Origin: Comamonadaceae bacterium
Lineage (GTDB): Bacteria > Pseudomonadota > Gammaproteobacteria > Burkholderiales > Burkholderiaceae_C
Assembly: GCA_011391745.1 (NCBI GenBank)
Contig: JAABPX010000034.1
Location: 1-42,220 of the forward strand
Reading direction: 5' to 3'
DNA: 42,220 bases
The position numbers and the translations under genes are program-made. This document shows positions 7,913 through 16,146 of the stretch, in pieces. Within the stretch, counting starts at the first letter, position 1; every line of letters starts with the position of its first letter. The notes below the pieces were generated by a model, which worked only from the letters and a program-made list of their open reading frames with translations, ran no database searches and had not been told where the DNA came from.

Positions 7913-8944
7913 ATGTCCATTCAGACGCTCGCCCAAGACTTGGGCTTGTCCATCTCCACCGTCTCACGGGCGCTCAACGGCTACAGCGACGTGGCCGCCC
8001 AAACGCGCGAGCGCGTGGTGCAGCGGGCGGCCGAGCTGGGCTACCGCCCACACCCCGGGGCCAGGAGCATGAAGTCCAGCAAATCCAACGCGGTGGGGGT
8101 GATCTTGCCCATGGACGAACGGGGCGGGCAATTCATCAACGCCTTCTATTCCAGTTTGTTGGGCGCCATTGCGGGGGTGCTCGATGCACGGGGTTACACC
8201 CTGCTGGTCACCACCCATTTCAGCCCCTCGGTGCACGATGAAGTCACCCGCTACGAGCACCTCATCCACAGCCGCTCGGTGGACGGGTTTGTGATTGTCC
8301 GAACCCTGCTCAAAGACCCCCGCGTGCAACTGCTGCACGACCGCGGCGTGCCCTTTGTCACCTACGGTCGCAGCGAGTTGAACATTGAGCACCCTTGGGT
8401 GGACACCGACAACGAACGTGCGTTTGAACTGGCCACCCAACGCCAACTGCGGCAGGGTCATCAACGCATCGGGCTGCTCAACGGGCCGAGCAAATACACC
8501 TTCGCCAAATTGCGACGCGACGGCTACGAACGCGCCTTGCGCAACGCTGGTCTCACGCCCACGCCCGCTTGGATTGTGGAAGGTGACCTGACCGAGAGTT
8601 CGGGCTACACACTCACCAGCCAACTCTTGGGATTGCCCGAGCGCCCGACCGCCCTCATTTGCGCCAACGATGCCATGGCCATTGGGGCCATCGCGTCGTG
8701 CCGCCAACACGGCCTGCAGGTGGGCAAAGACATCTCCATCATGGGCTACGGCAACAGCGACGCCTCTCGCTACTGCGATCCACCGTTGAGCACCATTGAA
8801 CACAAAGTGTCCGACAACGGACGCCACTTGGGGCAATTGTTGTTGGCCCAACTCGACCAACTCAGCACGCCCACGCTGAGCTACCTTGAACCGGTGGACC
8901 TCATTGCGCGTCAGTCCGACGGGCCAGCGCAAGCAAGTGGTTGA
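7913..8944 (+). CDS. LacI-family transcriptional regulator of the upstream sugar operon
   Basis: This 343-residue regulator starts with a LacI helix-turn-helix (IQTLAQDLGLSISTVSRALNGYSDVAAQTRERV, about residues 3-35) and hinge (GYRPHPGARSMKSS), then a periplasmic-binding-protein-like effector domain (GVILPMDERGG, DGFVIVRTL, RPTALICANDAMAIGAI). It begins two bases after the EamA stop and closes the operon, so it is probably autoregulated. Two LacI-type palindromes at 1583-1598 and 1649-1664 are its likely targets. The effector is unknown but should be the imported glycoside or a breakdown product. The 3' end overlaps the opposite-strand DsbA-like gene by 44 bp. Confidence 0.9.
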   Translation: MSIQTLAQDLGLSISTVSRALNGYSDVAAQTRERVVQRAAELGYRPHPGARSMKSSKSNAVGVILPMDERGGQFINAFYSSLLGAIAGVLDARGYTLLVTTHFSPSVHDEVTRYEHLIHSRSVDGFVIVRTLLKDPRVQLLHDRGVPFVTYGRSELNIEHPWVDTDNERAFELATQRQLRQGHQRIGLLNGPSKYTFAKLRRDGYERALRNAGLTPTPAWIVEGDLTESSGYTLTSQLLGLPERPTALICANDAMAIGAIASCRQHGLQVGKDISIMGYGNSDASRYCDPPLSTIEHKVSDNGRHLGQLLLAQLDQLSTPTLSYLEPVDLIARQSDGPAQASG

Positions 8945-9539
8945 CCACCACCAGCGCTCGCTCGTTGCTGCCCCCGACCATCGCGGGTGACGTTCGGTAG
9001 CGCCCAGCCACGCCGAGCTGCGGCACGCTGGTGACCCCATAGGCCCGAACCAAGTCGTTGGCTTGGCGCATGGCCTGCGCCACCTCAGTGGAATGCCAAG
9101 CGGCTTCAAACGCCACCGTGTCCACACCGCGCGGCTGCAACCACTGGCTGATCTCCATCAACAACTCAAAATGCTGGCCCTGTCGGTGCAGGGCATCGTA
9201 AACCGCCATGTGCAGCCGCTCGGCATGCCCCAAGTGGCGCAAGGTCAAGTAGAGCTGTTGGTGGGTGGTGCTCTGGAAAGACACGGGCACGTAATAAAAG
9301 CGCACACCCGCAGGCAAACCCTCACGCCAGCGGTGCACCATGGGCTCGAATCGGTCACAAAACGGACAGCCATAACGAAAGAATTCCAAGACCTCCAGGC
9401 CCGATGGGCCAACACGCGGTGCGGGCGGTTCTAAGCGAACGTAATCAAAGCCCTCATCGGGGGTGGTCTCCGCCATGGCCTTGAACACCGGCGCACCCAA
9501 CCCCAACACACCCAAGCCAAATTCGCGTCTGTTCCACAT
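8901..9539 (-). CDS. DsbA-like thiol:disulfide oxidoreductase with Tat-like signal peptide
   Basis: A 212-residue thioredoxin-fold protein with active site CPFC at 58-61 (EFFRYGCPFCDRF) and the cis-proline loop GVTSVPQL, both typical of DsbA-type periplasmic oxidases. The N-terminus MWNRREFGLGVLGLG contains a twin-arginine motif (NRREFGL) and a hydrophobic stretch, suggesting Tat rather than Sec export; this is read from sequence only. The ATG at 9539 follows a GAGG ribosome site on the minus strand; a longer open frame upstream runs through the divergent gene and is not used. It may oxidise cysteines of exported proteins. The partner DsbB is not in the window. Its 3' end overlaps the lacI gene in convergent orientation. 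Confidence 0.88.
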   Translation of the reverse strand: MWNRREFGLGVLGLGAPVFKAMAETTPDEGFDYVRLEPPAPRVGPSGLEVLEFFRYGCPFCDRFEPMVHRWREGLPAGVRFYYVPVSFQSTTHQQLYLTLRHLGHAERLHMAVYDALHRQGQHFELLMEISQWLQPRGVDTVAFEAAWHSTEVAQAMRQANDLVRAYGVTSVPQLGVAGRYRTSPAMVGGSNERALVVVNHLLALARRTDAQ

Positions 9540-9662
9540 ATTGATCCTCTGTTGGTTTTTAAGAGCGCTGCATTGGCGCTCATTGGAGCGTATTTGATCC
9601 AACGCAAATTTTTTGCGCCGGGGTTTGCCTAGACTGCGGGGCAGCTCACCCCGAGGATGACC

Positions 9663-10898
9663 ATGAACCCTTTGAACCCGCCCAGCGCCGCCCAAGCGGC
9701 GGACCTGTATTCGCTGTTGTCTCACACCCACATTCCCCCCTGGCATTTGCGGGACATCGAATTGTTGCCGATTGTGCAGGGTGGCATGGGCGTGGGGGTG
9801 TCGGCCTCGCGTTTGGCCGGCACCGTGGCCGGTTTGGGTGGCATGGGCACGCTCTCGGCGGTGGACCTGCGGCGCTTGCACCCCGACCTCATGGCACAAA
9901 CCGAAAACCTGCCCATCAACGACCAAACCAAAACCGCCATCGACCACGCCAACCGCGAAGCCCTGCGCCGAGAAATCCGCACAGCCCGCCACATCGCGGA
10001 CGGGCGTGGGGCCTTGGCGGTTAATGTGATGCGGGCGCTCGCCGACTATTCGCATTACGTTCAAACCGCTTTGGAATCGGGCATTGATGCCGTGGTCGTG
10101 GGCGCGGGCTTGCCACTGGACCTGCCCGAACTGGCCAAAGACCACCCCAAGACCGCCTTGATTCCCATCTTGTCCGACGCCCGTGGTGTGCAACTCATCG
10201 TGCGCAAATGGGAAAAGAAGGGCCGCTTACCCGACGCCATCGTCATTGAACACCCCGGCTTGGCCGGTGGTCACTTGGGCGCAGCCCAAGTGACCGATGT
10301 GCACGATGCCCGCTTCGACTTCGATGTGGTGCTGCCGAAGGTGCGCGAATTTTTGGATGGCGCGGGTTTGCGCATTCCACTGATTGCCGCTGGCGGCATG
10401 TCCAGCCACAGCGATTTGCAACGCATGAGCGCCTTGGGAGCCAGCGCCATACAACTGGGCACGGCGTTTGCCGTCACCCAAGAGTGCGATGCCAACGCGG
10501 TATTTAAACGGGTATTGGCACAAGCCACGCCAGAGGATTTGGTTGAATTCATCAGTGTGGCGGGTTTGCCAGCACGGGCCGTTCGCACGCCCTGGATGGA
10601 CAAGTACCTGCGCAACGAACACAAACTCAAAGCGGTCGCACACGTCAAATCGATCTGCCACATGGGGTTTGACTGCTTGGCGGCTTGTGGGTTTCGAGAC
10701 GGCAAGGCCGACATGGGCCAGTTTTGCATCGACCAACACTTGGGCTACGCCTTGGCCGGAGACGAACAACGCGGCCTGTTTTTTCGCGGCGCGGGGCGCT
10801 TGCCCTTTGGTGAACAGATCCGCCCGGTGGCCGAATTGATGGCCCATTTGCTCAAGCCAACAAGCCACCACAAAGGGCTTGTGGGTGCTGGGGCCTAA
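9663..10898 (+). CDS. Nitronate monooxygenase-family flavoprotein (2-nitropropane dioxygenase-like)
   Basis: The protein (411 residues) has the FMN-binding TIM-barrel motifs of NMO/FabK-like enzymes: PIVQGGMGVGVSASRLA near the N-terminus, EHPGLAGGHLG, IPLIAAGGMSSHSDL and GASAIQLGTAFAVTQE. Family members oxidise alkyl nitronates or reduce quinones with FMN; the specific substrate here is unknown. A cysteine-bearing C-terminal section (KSICHMGFDCLAACGFRDG) is longer than in the shortest NMOs. The ATG at 9663 is preferred over 9657 because GAGG at 9653-9656 is correctly spaced only for 9663. It is divergent from the dsbA-like gene across about 120 bp and ends 18 bp from the convergent glpK. Confidence 0.85.
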   Translation: MNPLNPPSAAQAADLYSLLSHTHIPPWHLRDIELLPIVQGGMGVGVSASRLAGTVAGLGGMGTLSAVDLRRLHPDLMAQTENLPINDQTKTAIDHANREALRREIRTARHIADGRGALAVNVMRALADYSHYVQTALESGIDAVVVGAGLPLDLPELAKDHPKTALIPILSDARGVQLIVRKWEKKGRLPDAIVIEHPGLAGGHLGAAQVTDVHDARFDFDVVLPKVREFLDGAGLRIPLIAAGGMSSHSDLQRMSALGASAIQLGTAFAVTQECDANAVFKRVLAQATPEDLVEFISVAGLPARAVRTPWMDKYLRNEHKLKAVAHVKSICHMGFDCLAACGFRDGKADMGQFCIDQHLGYALAGDEQRGLFFRGAGRLPFGEQIRPVAELMAHLLKPTSHHKGLVGAGA

Positions 10899-10916
10899 GC
10901 ACCGCCCACCCCACCT

Positions 10917-12437
10917 TCAGCCGCTGCGCTCAACGGCCACACGCCAGGCCTCGAGCTGCGCTTGCGCTTGATCGCGGCTGCACTGGGGCTCAAACACCCG
11001 CTCAATCGTCAGCCGGTCCTTGAGCTGTTTTGGGTCGCTGAATACCCCCACCTGCAAACCGGCCAACAAGGCCGCGCCCAGTGCCGTGGTTTCGGTGGTT
11101 TTGGGTCGCAGCACCGCCAAGCCCATGAGGTCGGCTTGCATTTGCATGAGCAAGTTGTTGGCGCATGCCCCGCCGTCGACCCGCAAGGCACTGACGCTCA
11201 GGCCATGGAGTTGTTGGGCATCGCGCTGCATGGCTTGAAGCAGCACCGTGCTTTGCAAGGCAATGCTCTCCAAGGCGGCGCGGGCAATGTGCGCCACGGT
11301 GCTGCCGCGCGTCAAACCTTGAATGCTGCCGCGCACATGGGGCAGCCAGTAGGGCGCACCCAAACCCGCGAATGCGGGCACCAGCACCACGCCATCGCTG
11401 GTGGGCACACTCGCGGCCAGAGCCTCCACTTCGTGGCTGTGGGTGATGGCCTTTAAACCATCGCGCAGCCACTGCACCACCGCACCGCCAATGAACACAC
11501 TGCCCTCCAAGGCGTACACCGGTGCGGCCTGCGCAACGGGCTGGGCGGCGCAGGTGGTGATCAGGCCGTTGACGCTGGTGGGCGCATCGTGCCCCGTGTG
11601 CATGAGCATGAAACAACCGGTGCCGTAGGTGTTCTTCACATCACCGGCTTCCAAACAGGCCTGCCCCAACAAGGCCGATTGCTGGTCGCCCGCCACACCG
11701 CCGATGACCACCGCCGCATCGCCGGGGCCCAGCAAGCCCGGCGTGACCCGTCCGAAATCGGCCACCGAAGGCAACACCTCGGGCAACACGCTGCGTGGGA
11801 TGTCCAACAAGGCCAGCAGATCGTCGTCCCACTGGCCGGTGTGAATGTTGAGCAACAAGGTGCGGCTGGCGTTGCTGATGTCGGTGGCGTGCCGTTGCCC
11901 GCCGGTGAGTCGCCACAACAGCCAACTGTCGATGGTGCCAAAGGCCAACTCACCCGCCTGCGCTTGTGCGCGGGCACCGGGCACGTGGTCGAGCAACCAG
12001 CGCAGTTTGGTGCCCGAAAAATACGGATCGAGCCGCAAACCCGTTTTGGCCTGCACCCAAGCCTCTGCGCCTTGGGCTTTGAGTTGCTGGCACAGCGGCT
12101 CGGTGCGGCGGTCTTGCCAAACAATGGCGTTGTGCAAGGGCCGACCGGTGCGTCGGTGCCACAGCACGGTGGTTTCGCGCTGGTTGGTGATGCCCAGTGC
12201 GCGAATGTCGGCGGGGGTCAAGCCCCCGTTGTGCAGCGCCTCGCGGGCTGTGGCGAGCTGACTCTCCCAGATGGCGTTGGCATCGTGCTCGACCCAGCCC
12301 GGCTGCGGAAAATGCTGGGCGAATTCTTGTTGTGCGCTGCTGTGTAGGCTGGCGTCATCGCGAAAAACCAGGGCGCGGGAACTGGTGGTGCCTTGGTCCA
12401 AGGCCAGCAAATAGGCGGGGGCATTCAAACGGCTCAT
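10917..12437 (-). CDS. glpK: Glycerol kinase
   Basis: Phosphorylates glycerol to sn-glycerol 3-phosphate using ATP in the cytoplasm. The 506-residue product has textbook FGGY-kinase motifs: [12 protein letters not shown] near 12-22, [11 protein letters not shown] and [10 protein letters not shown] around residues 80-105, and C-terminal [17 protein letters not shown]. Length matches the family. The start is taken at ATG 12437, though an adjacent in-frame GTG at 12440 cannot be excluded. It lies 12 bp downstream of the DeoR regulator on the same strand, so both are probably one transcript, divergent from glpD. Beside a glycoside importer, it may serve glycerol released from a glyceryl glycoside as well as free glycerol. 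Confidence 0.97.
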   Translation of the reverse strand: MSRLNAPAYLLALDQGTTSSRALVFRDDASLHSSAQQEFAQHFPQPGWVEHDANAIWESQLATAREALHNGGLTPADIRALGITNQRETTVLWHRRTGRPLHNAIVWQDRRTEPLCQQLKAQGAEAWVQAKTGLRLDPYFSGTKLRWLLDHVPGARAQAQAGELAFGTIDSWLLWRLTGGQRHATDISNASRTLLLNIHTGQWDDDLLALLDIPRSVLPEVLPSVADFGRVTPGLLGPGDAAVVIGGVAGDQQSALLGQACLEAGDVKNTYGTGCFMLMHTGHDAPTSVNGLITTCAAQPVAQAAPVYALEGSVFIGGAVVQWLRDGLKAITHSHEVEALAASVPTSDGVVLVPAFAGLGAPYWLPHVRGSIQGLTRGSTVAHIARAALESIALQSTVLLQAMQRDAQQLHGLSVSALRVDGGACANNLLMQMQADLMGLAVLRPKTTETTALGAALLAGLQVGVFSDPKQLKDRLTIERVFEPQCSRDQAQAQLEAWRVAVERSG

Positions 12438-12449
12438 CACAACGGCCTT

Positions 12450-13223
12450 TTAATGGGTGGCCACCACACAACGCACGTCGGCGTCGCGCAGCAAGCGCTC
12501 AAAACTGTCGTCGGGTGGGGTGTCGGTGAACACGGTGTGCAACACCTTGATGGGGGCCATTTCGATCATGGCCGGTCGGCCCCATTTGCTGCCATCGGCC
12601 ACCAGCCAGACTTGACGGGATTGCTCAACGATGGCCCGCGCCACCATCACCTCGCGCATATCAAAATCGCGCAGCGCCCCATCACCGTCGATGCCGCTGA
12701 TGCCAATCAGCCCAATGTCCACCTTGAACTGGCGGATGAACAACAAAGCCGCCTCGCCCACCACACCCAAGTCTTCGTGGCGCACCGTGCCCCCCGCCAC
12801 CACCACCTCGCAGTGCGGGTTGGCACTCAGGATTCGGGCCACGTGCAGGTTGTTGGTCACCACCCGCAGGTCTTGGTGGTGCAACAGTTCGTGCGCCACC
12901 GCCTCCACCGTGGTGCCGATGTTCATGAACAGGCTGCTGCCGGGAGGGATGGCCGCAGCCACCGTGCGGGCCACGCGCTGTTTGGCCTCGGCGTGGCTGC
13001 GCTGGCGTTCGGCATAGGCGGTGTTGCGGCTGCTGCTGTCAATGACCCGAACGCCACCATGAAAACGCTCGATCGCCCCAGCCTCGCTCAAGCGCGAAAT
13101 GTCGCGGCGAACGGTTTGTAAGGTGGTGTGGAATTGCTCGGCCAGCGCCTCGGTTTTTAAACTGCCGTGCTCGCGCACGGCCTGCAACATCGCGAGTTGT
13201 CGGGGGTTCAGTGCCATGGACAT
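12450..13223 (-). CDS. glpR: DeoR-family regulator, probably glycerol-3-phosphate repressor
   Basis: A 257-residue DeoR-type protein: winged helix in the first 60 residues (RQLAMLQAVREHGSLKTEALAEQF, QTVRRDISRLSEAGAIERFHGG) followed by a sugar-phosphate-binding domain (NIGTTVEAVAHEL, VVAGGTVRHEDLGVVG, LIGISGIDGDG). It is next to glpK and divergent from glpD, which matches GlpR, the repressor relieved by glycerol 3-phosphate. The start is uncertain: the ATG at 13223 gives a length close to known GlpR, 13217 and 13274 are alternatives, and none has a strong ribosome site. AAACGAA direct repeats in the divergent gap are its candidate operator. It could instead respond to a sugar phosphate. Confidence 0.8.
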   Translation of the reverse strand: MSMALNPRQLAMLQAVREHGSLKTEALAEQFHTTLQTVRRDISRLSEAGAIERFHGGVRVIDSSSRNTAYAERQRSHAEAKQRVARTVAAAIPPGSSLFMNIGTTVEAVAHELLHHQDLRVVTNNLHVARILSANPHCEVVVAGGTVRHEDLGVVGEAALLFIRQFKVDIGLIGISGIDGDGALRDFDMREVMVARAIVEQSRQVWLVADGSKWGRPAMIEMAPIKVLHTVFTDTPPDDSFERLLRDADVRCVVATH

Positions 13224-13295
13224 GGTGTGGTTGTACAGGGTCTGCCGCACTCTTTCATTGGGGATTGCGAGCATACGCGATGCGGTTGTTTTCCT

Positions 13296-13326
13296 TGTAT
13301 AAACACACAAACGAAAATAAACGAAC
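13296..13326. promoter_or_regulatory. Candidate glpR-glpD divergent control region with direct repeats
   Basis: AAACGAA occurs at 13309-13315 and again at 13319-13325, exactly one helical turn apart, with a related AAACACA at 13301. A TATACA-like -10 for glpR lies on the minus strand at 13296-13301. The repeats are a plausible DeoR-family operator, controlling glpR-glpK on one side and glpD on the other. This is pattern recognition only. Confidence 0.4.
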
Positions 13327-13353
13327 AAAATAAAAAACTGTTTTTTGACTTCA

Positions 13354-14913
13354 ATGACGCGAAAAAGCCTTCATCGGTGGGTTCAAAGCCTGCCGCTCCA
13401 GATCACCGATGTGCTGGTCATCGGCGGTGGTGCCACGGGTTTGGGCGTCGCGCTACAAGCCGCCCTCGAAGGCCGCGGGGTGGTGCTGGTGGAGGCCCGC
13501 GACTTTGCTTGCGGCACCTCATCCCGATCCACCAAACTCTTGCACGGTGGGGTGCGTTACCTTGCGCAGGGCCACATCGGCTTGGTGCGTGAAGCCTTGC
13601 GTGAACGCGGCACCGTCTTGCGCTTGGCGCCACACTTGGCCCAACCCCTGCCCTTCGTGGTGGCCGAGAAACACGGCTGGTCTTGGGCGATCACCAGTCT
13701 GGGGCTCAAGCTGTACGGGGCCATGGCGGGGCGCTTAGGGCTGGGTCCCACCGAACTCTTGAGCGCCCACACGCTGCACCAACTGATGCCCCAACTGCCC
13801 AAGCCCTTCGCTGGGGTGCGGTACTGGGATGGCCAATTCGAAGACGCCCGCCTGGCCTTGGCGCTGGCCCGAAGCGCCGACAGCGCCGGGGCCCATCTGC
13901 GCAACCACACACGGGTCACGCACATTGAGCCGCAGCCCGAAGGTTGGCGCGTGACCCTGTGCGACGGCTTGAGCGGAGAAACCGCCACCGTGCTCACCCG
14001 CTGCGTGGTCAACGCCACTGGGGTGTGGATCGACGCGCTGCGCCACCCCTCGGCCCACGCCAAGACGCCCACGGTTCGGCCCAGCCAAGGGGTGCACTTG
14101 GTGGTGGACCGCCAAACCTTCCCCCTCGATCAAGCGGTGCTGGTGCCCAAAACAAGCGATGGGCGTGTGCTGTTTGCCCTGCCTTGGCTGGGCTCCACCC
14201 TGATTGGCACCACCGACACCCCGCGCACCGACGCACCCAGCGACCCCTTGGCCACACCGGCGGAGTTGCGCTACCTGTTTGAGCAAACGCGCATCAGCCT
14301 AGGAGTTGCATTGCGACCCAAAGACGTGCGCAGCATTTGGGTGGGTTTGCGGCCCCTGGTGAACCTGCACCCCCAGCACGCCAGCGCCGATGTGTCTCGC
14401 GAACACCTCATTGAGCGGGATGCACCCGGTTTTATCAGCGTCACCGGCGGCAAATGGACCACCTACCGCGCCATGGCCGAAGCGGTCATGCAAACCTTGG
14501 TCAAGGCCGGCGATTTGCCCACCGCCCCAAGCCCCGCGCACACCGACCAACACCGCTTGCATGGCTACCGGGCCAGCGCCCCGAGCACAGGCATCCAACA
14601 ACCGCCCGGGCTTCACCTGCTGGGCAGCGATGCCGATTCGGTGGCCCAATTGCCGGGGCATGACCGCCCGCTGGGTCTGGGTTTGACCGAATCGATTGTT
14701 CGGCACAGCGCACGGCACGAGTGGGCCATCACGGTCGAAGACATGCTGGCCCGCCGCTGGCGTGTGCTGTTTCTGGATGCCCAGCTGGCCCAGCGCATGG
14801 CCCCACGGGTGGCCGACATTCTTCAAGAAGAAACCGGCATCGACCCCCAACTCGACGCTTTTATGTTGCTCAGCGAGCAATACACCCTCAACCACCACGG
14901 AGACGCTTTGTGA
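13354..14913 (+). CDS. glpD: Aerobic glycerol-3-phosphate dehydrogenase (FAD)
   Basis: Oxidises glycerol 3-phosphate to dihydroxyacetone phosphate at the inner membrane and passes electrons to quinone. The 519-residue protein has the FAD-binding motif DVLVIGGGATGLGVAL at 19-34, then VEARDFACGTSSRSTKLLHGGVRYL, the GlpD/GlpA signature, and a late SVTGGKWTTYR motif. Length matches the family. ATG 13354 is chosen over the TTG nine bases upstream. The gene is divergent from glpR-glpK and overlaps the next gene as GTGA at 14910-14913, implying translational coupling to the Gfo/Idh/MocA-type protein. That coupling suggests that the glycerol it helps to burn may come from a glycoside. Confidence 0.95.
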   Translation: MTRKSLHRWVQSLPLQITDVLVIGGGATGLGVALQAALEGRGVVLVEARDFACGTSSRSTKLLHGGVRYLAQGHIGLVREALRERGTVLRLAPHLAQPLPFVVAEKHGWSWAITSLGLKLYGAMAGRLGLGPTELLSAHTLHQLMPQLPKPFAGVRYWDGQFEDARLALALARSADSAGAHLRNHTRVTHIEPQPEGWRVTLCDGLSGETATVLTRCVVNATGVWIDALRHPSAHAKTPTVRPSQGVHLVVDRQTFPLDQAVLVPKTSDGRVLFALPWLGSTLIGTTDTPRTDAPSDPLATPAELRYLFEQTRISLGVALRPKDVRSIWVGLRPLVNLHPQHASADVSREHLIERDAPGFISVTGGKWTTYRAMAEAVMQTLVKAGDLPTAPSPAHTDQHRLHGYRASAPSTGIQQPPGLHLLGSDADSVAQLPGHDRPLGLGLTESIVRHSARHEWAITVEDMLARRWRVLFLDAQLAQRMAPRVADILQEETGIDPQLDAFMLLSEQYTLNHHGDAL

Positions 14914-16055
14914 ACCCAACCACCGCCGTTCGTTACGGCATCATCGGCTGCGGCATGATGGGGCAAGAACACCTGCGCAACATCGCGCTGCTGCCCGGTG
15001 CCAGCGTGAGTTGCATTTTTGAGCCCGACGACGGCATGGCGGCGGGCAGCTTGGCCTTGGCACCCGGTGCCCGGCGGGTGGGCAGCTTGGCCGAGGTGGT
15101 GACATCTCCCGATATCGACTGCCTCTTGGTCGCCAGCCCCAACTTCCGGCACGCCGAACAACTGAACGAAATCGCGGCCCTGCGCCCACTGCCCGTGCTG
15201 CTGGAAAAACCCGCTTGCACCAACCTCAATGAGGTGCGCGCACTCGCCGCCCTGGGCCGGACCTACCCAGCGCCCATTTGGGTCGCCATGGAATACCGCT
15301 ACATGCCGCCAGTGGCCCGCTTGAGCGCAGAGGTGCACAGCGCTGAGCACACCGGCCCGGTACAGATGTTGTCCATTCGGGAACACCGCTTTCCGTTTTT
15401 GGTCAAGGTGGGCGACTGGAACCGATTCAACCGCTACACCGGCGGCACCTTGGTGGAAAAGTGCTGCCACTTCTTTGACCTCATGCGCCACCTCACGCGC
15501 AGCGAGCCGGTGCGGGTGTTTGCTTCGGCGGCGGCCAACCACAACCACTTGGATGAACGCTACCCCGACGGCACACCGGACATTGTGGACAACGCCTATG
15601 TGATCGTTGACTTCGCCAGCGGGCAAAGGGCCATGCTGGAGTTGTGCATGTTTGCCGAAGGCGCGCGTTACCAAGAAGAAATTGCCGTTGTCGGCCCCAA
15701 AGGCAAGGCCGAGTGCTTTGTACCCGGCCCCGGTCGCTTTTGGCCAGCGCATTTGGGCGAACCGCCGGTGCCCAAAGTGGTCATCAGCCCACGCGATCCC
15801 AAAGGCCCTTGGGAATTGGACGTGCCGGTGGACCCCGTGGCCTTGGCGGCGGGTGACCACAACGGATCGACGCTGTACCAACACCAACGCTTCAACGCCG
15901 TGGTGCGCGGGCAGGGTCGGGTTGAGGTCGGCTTGAGCGATGGTTTGGCTGCGGTGATCATGGGCTTGGCGGCCCAAGAATCGGCTCGCACTGGCCAAGC
16001 CATCGACCTGCTCCATGGCGACTACGCGCTCAATTTTGATTCATCTAAGCATTAA
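14910..16055 (+). CDS. Gfo/Idh/MocA-fold protein, candidate NAD-dependent glycosidase (GH188 sulfoquinovosidase-like)
   Basis: This 381-residue protein begins at a GTG overlapping the glpD stop, with GGAG at 14898-14901 correctly spaced. The N-terminal Rossmann fold shows GCGMMG at 13-18; EKPACTN is at 99-105; the C-terminal half contains GGTLVEKCCHFFDLMRH (178-194) with a catalytic-site histidine at 187. Most Gfo/Idh/MocA members are sugar dehydrogenases, but the fold also includes NAD-dependent glycosidases such as GH109 and the GH188 sulfoquinovosidases. Coupling to glpD, position before a sugar importer, and the nearby monooxygenase operon make cleavage of a glyceryl glycoside to glycerol plus sugar a good hypothesis. 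I could not run the family-level comparison. A plain inositol- or glucose-type dehydrogenase is the alternative. Confidence 0.7.
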   Translation: MNPTTAVRYGIIGCGMMGQEHLRNIALLPGASVSCIFEPDDGMAAGSLALAPGARRVGSLAEVVTSPDIDCLLVASPNFRHAEQLNEIAALRPLPVLLEKPACTNLNEVRALAALGRTYPAPIWVAMEYRYMPPVARLSAEVHSAEHTGPVQMLSIREHRFPFLVKVGDWNRFNRYTGGTLVEKCCHFFDLMRHLTRSEPVRVFASAAANHNHLDERYPDGTPDIVDNAYVIVDFASGQRAMLELCMFAEGARYQEEIAVVGPKGKAECFVPGPGRFWPAHLGEPPVPKVVISPRDPKGPWELDVPVDPVALAAGDHNGSTLYQHQRFNAVVRGQGRVEVGLSDGLAAVIMGLAAQESARTGQAIDLLHGDYALNFDSSKH

Positions 16056-16074
16056 CCCCAAGTGCAGAAAAGGT

Positions 16075-16098
16075 CAATTCATCTAGTATTCATGCATT
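16075..16098 (+). promoter_or_regulatory. Shared 24-bp candidate operator, copy 1 (importer promoter)
   Basis: The element begins CAATTCAT and contains a second ATTCAT 11 bp after the first, ending CATT. It matches the reverse complement of 23850-23873 at 20 of 24 positions. It lies in the 91-bp gap in front of the ABC ATPase at 16147. A further ATTCATCTA, identical to nine bases of this copy, sits at 16039-16047. The likely binder is the GntR/HutC protein encoded at 23932-24648. Confidence 0.6.
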
Positions 16099-16146
16099 AC
16101 CAAACCGTCTTTTCTTAATTCAAATCAAGGCACCTGAATACTCCCC

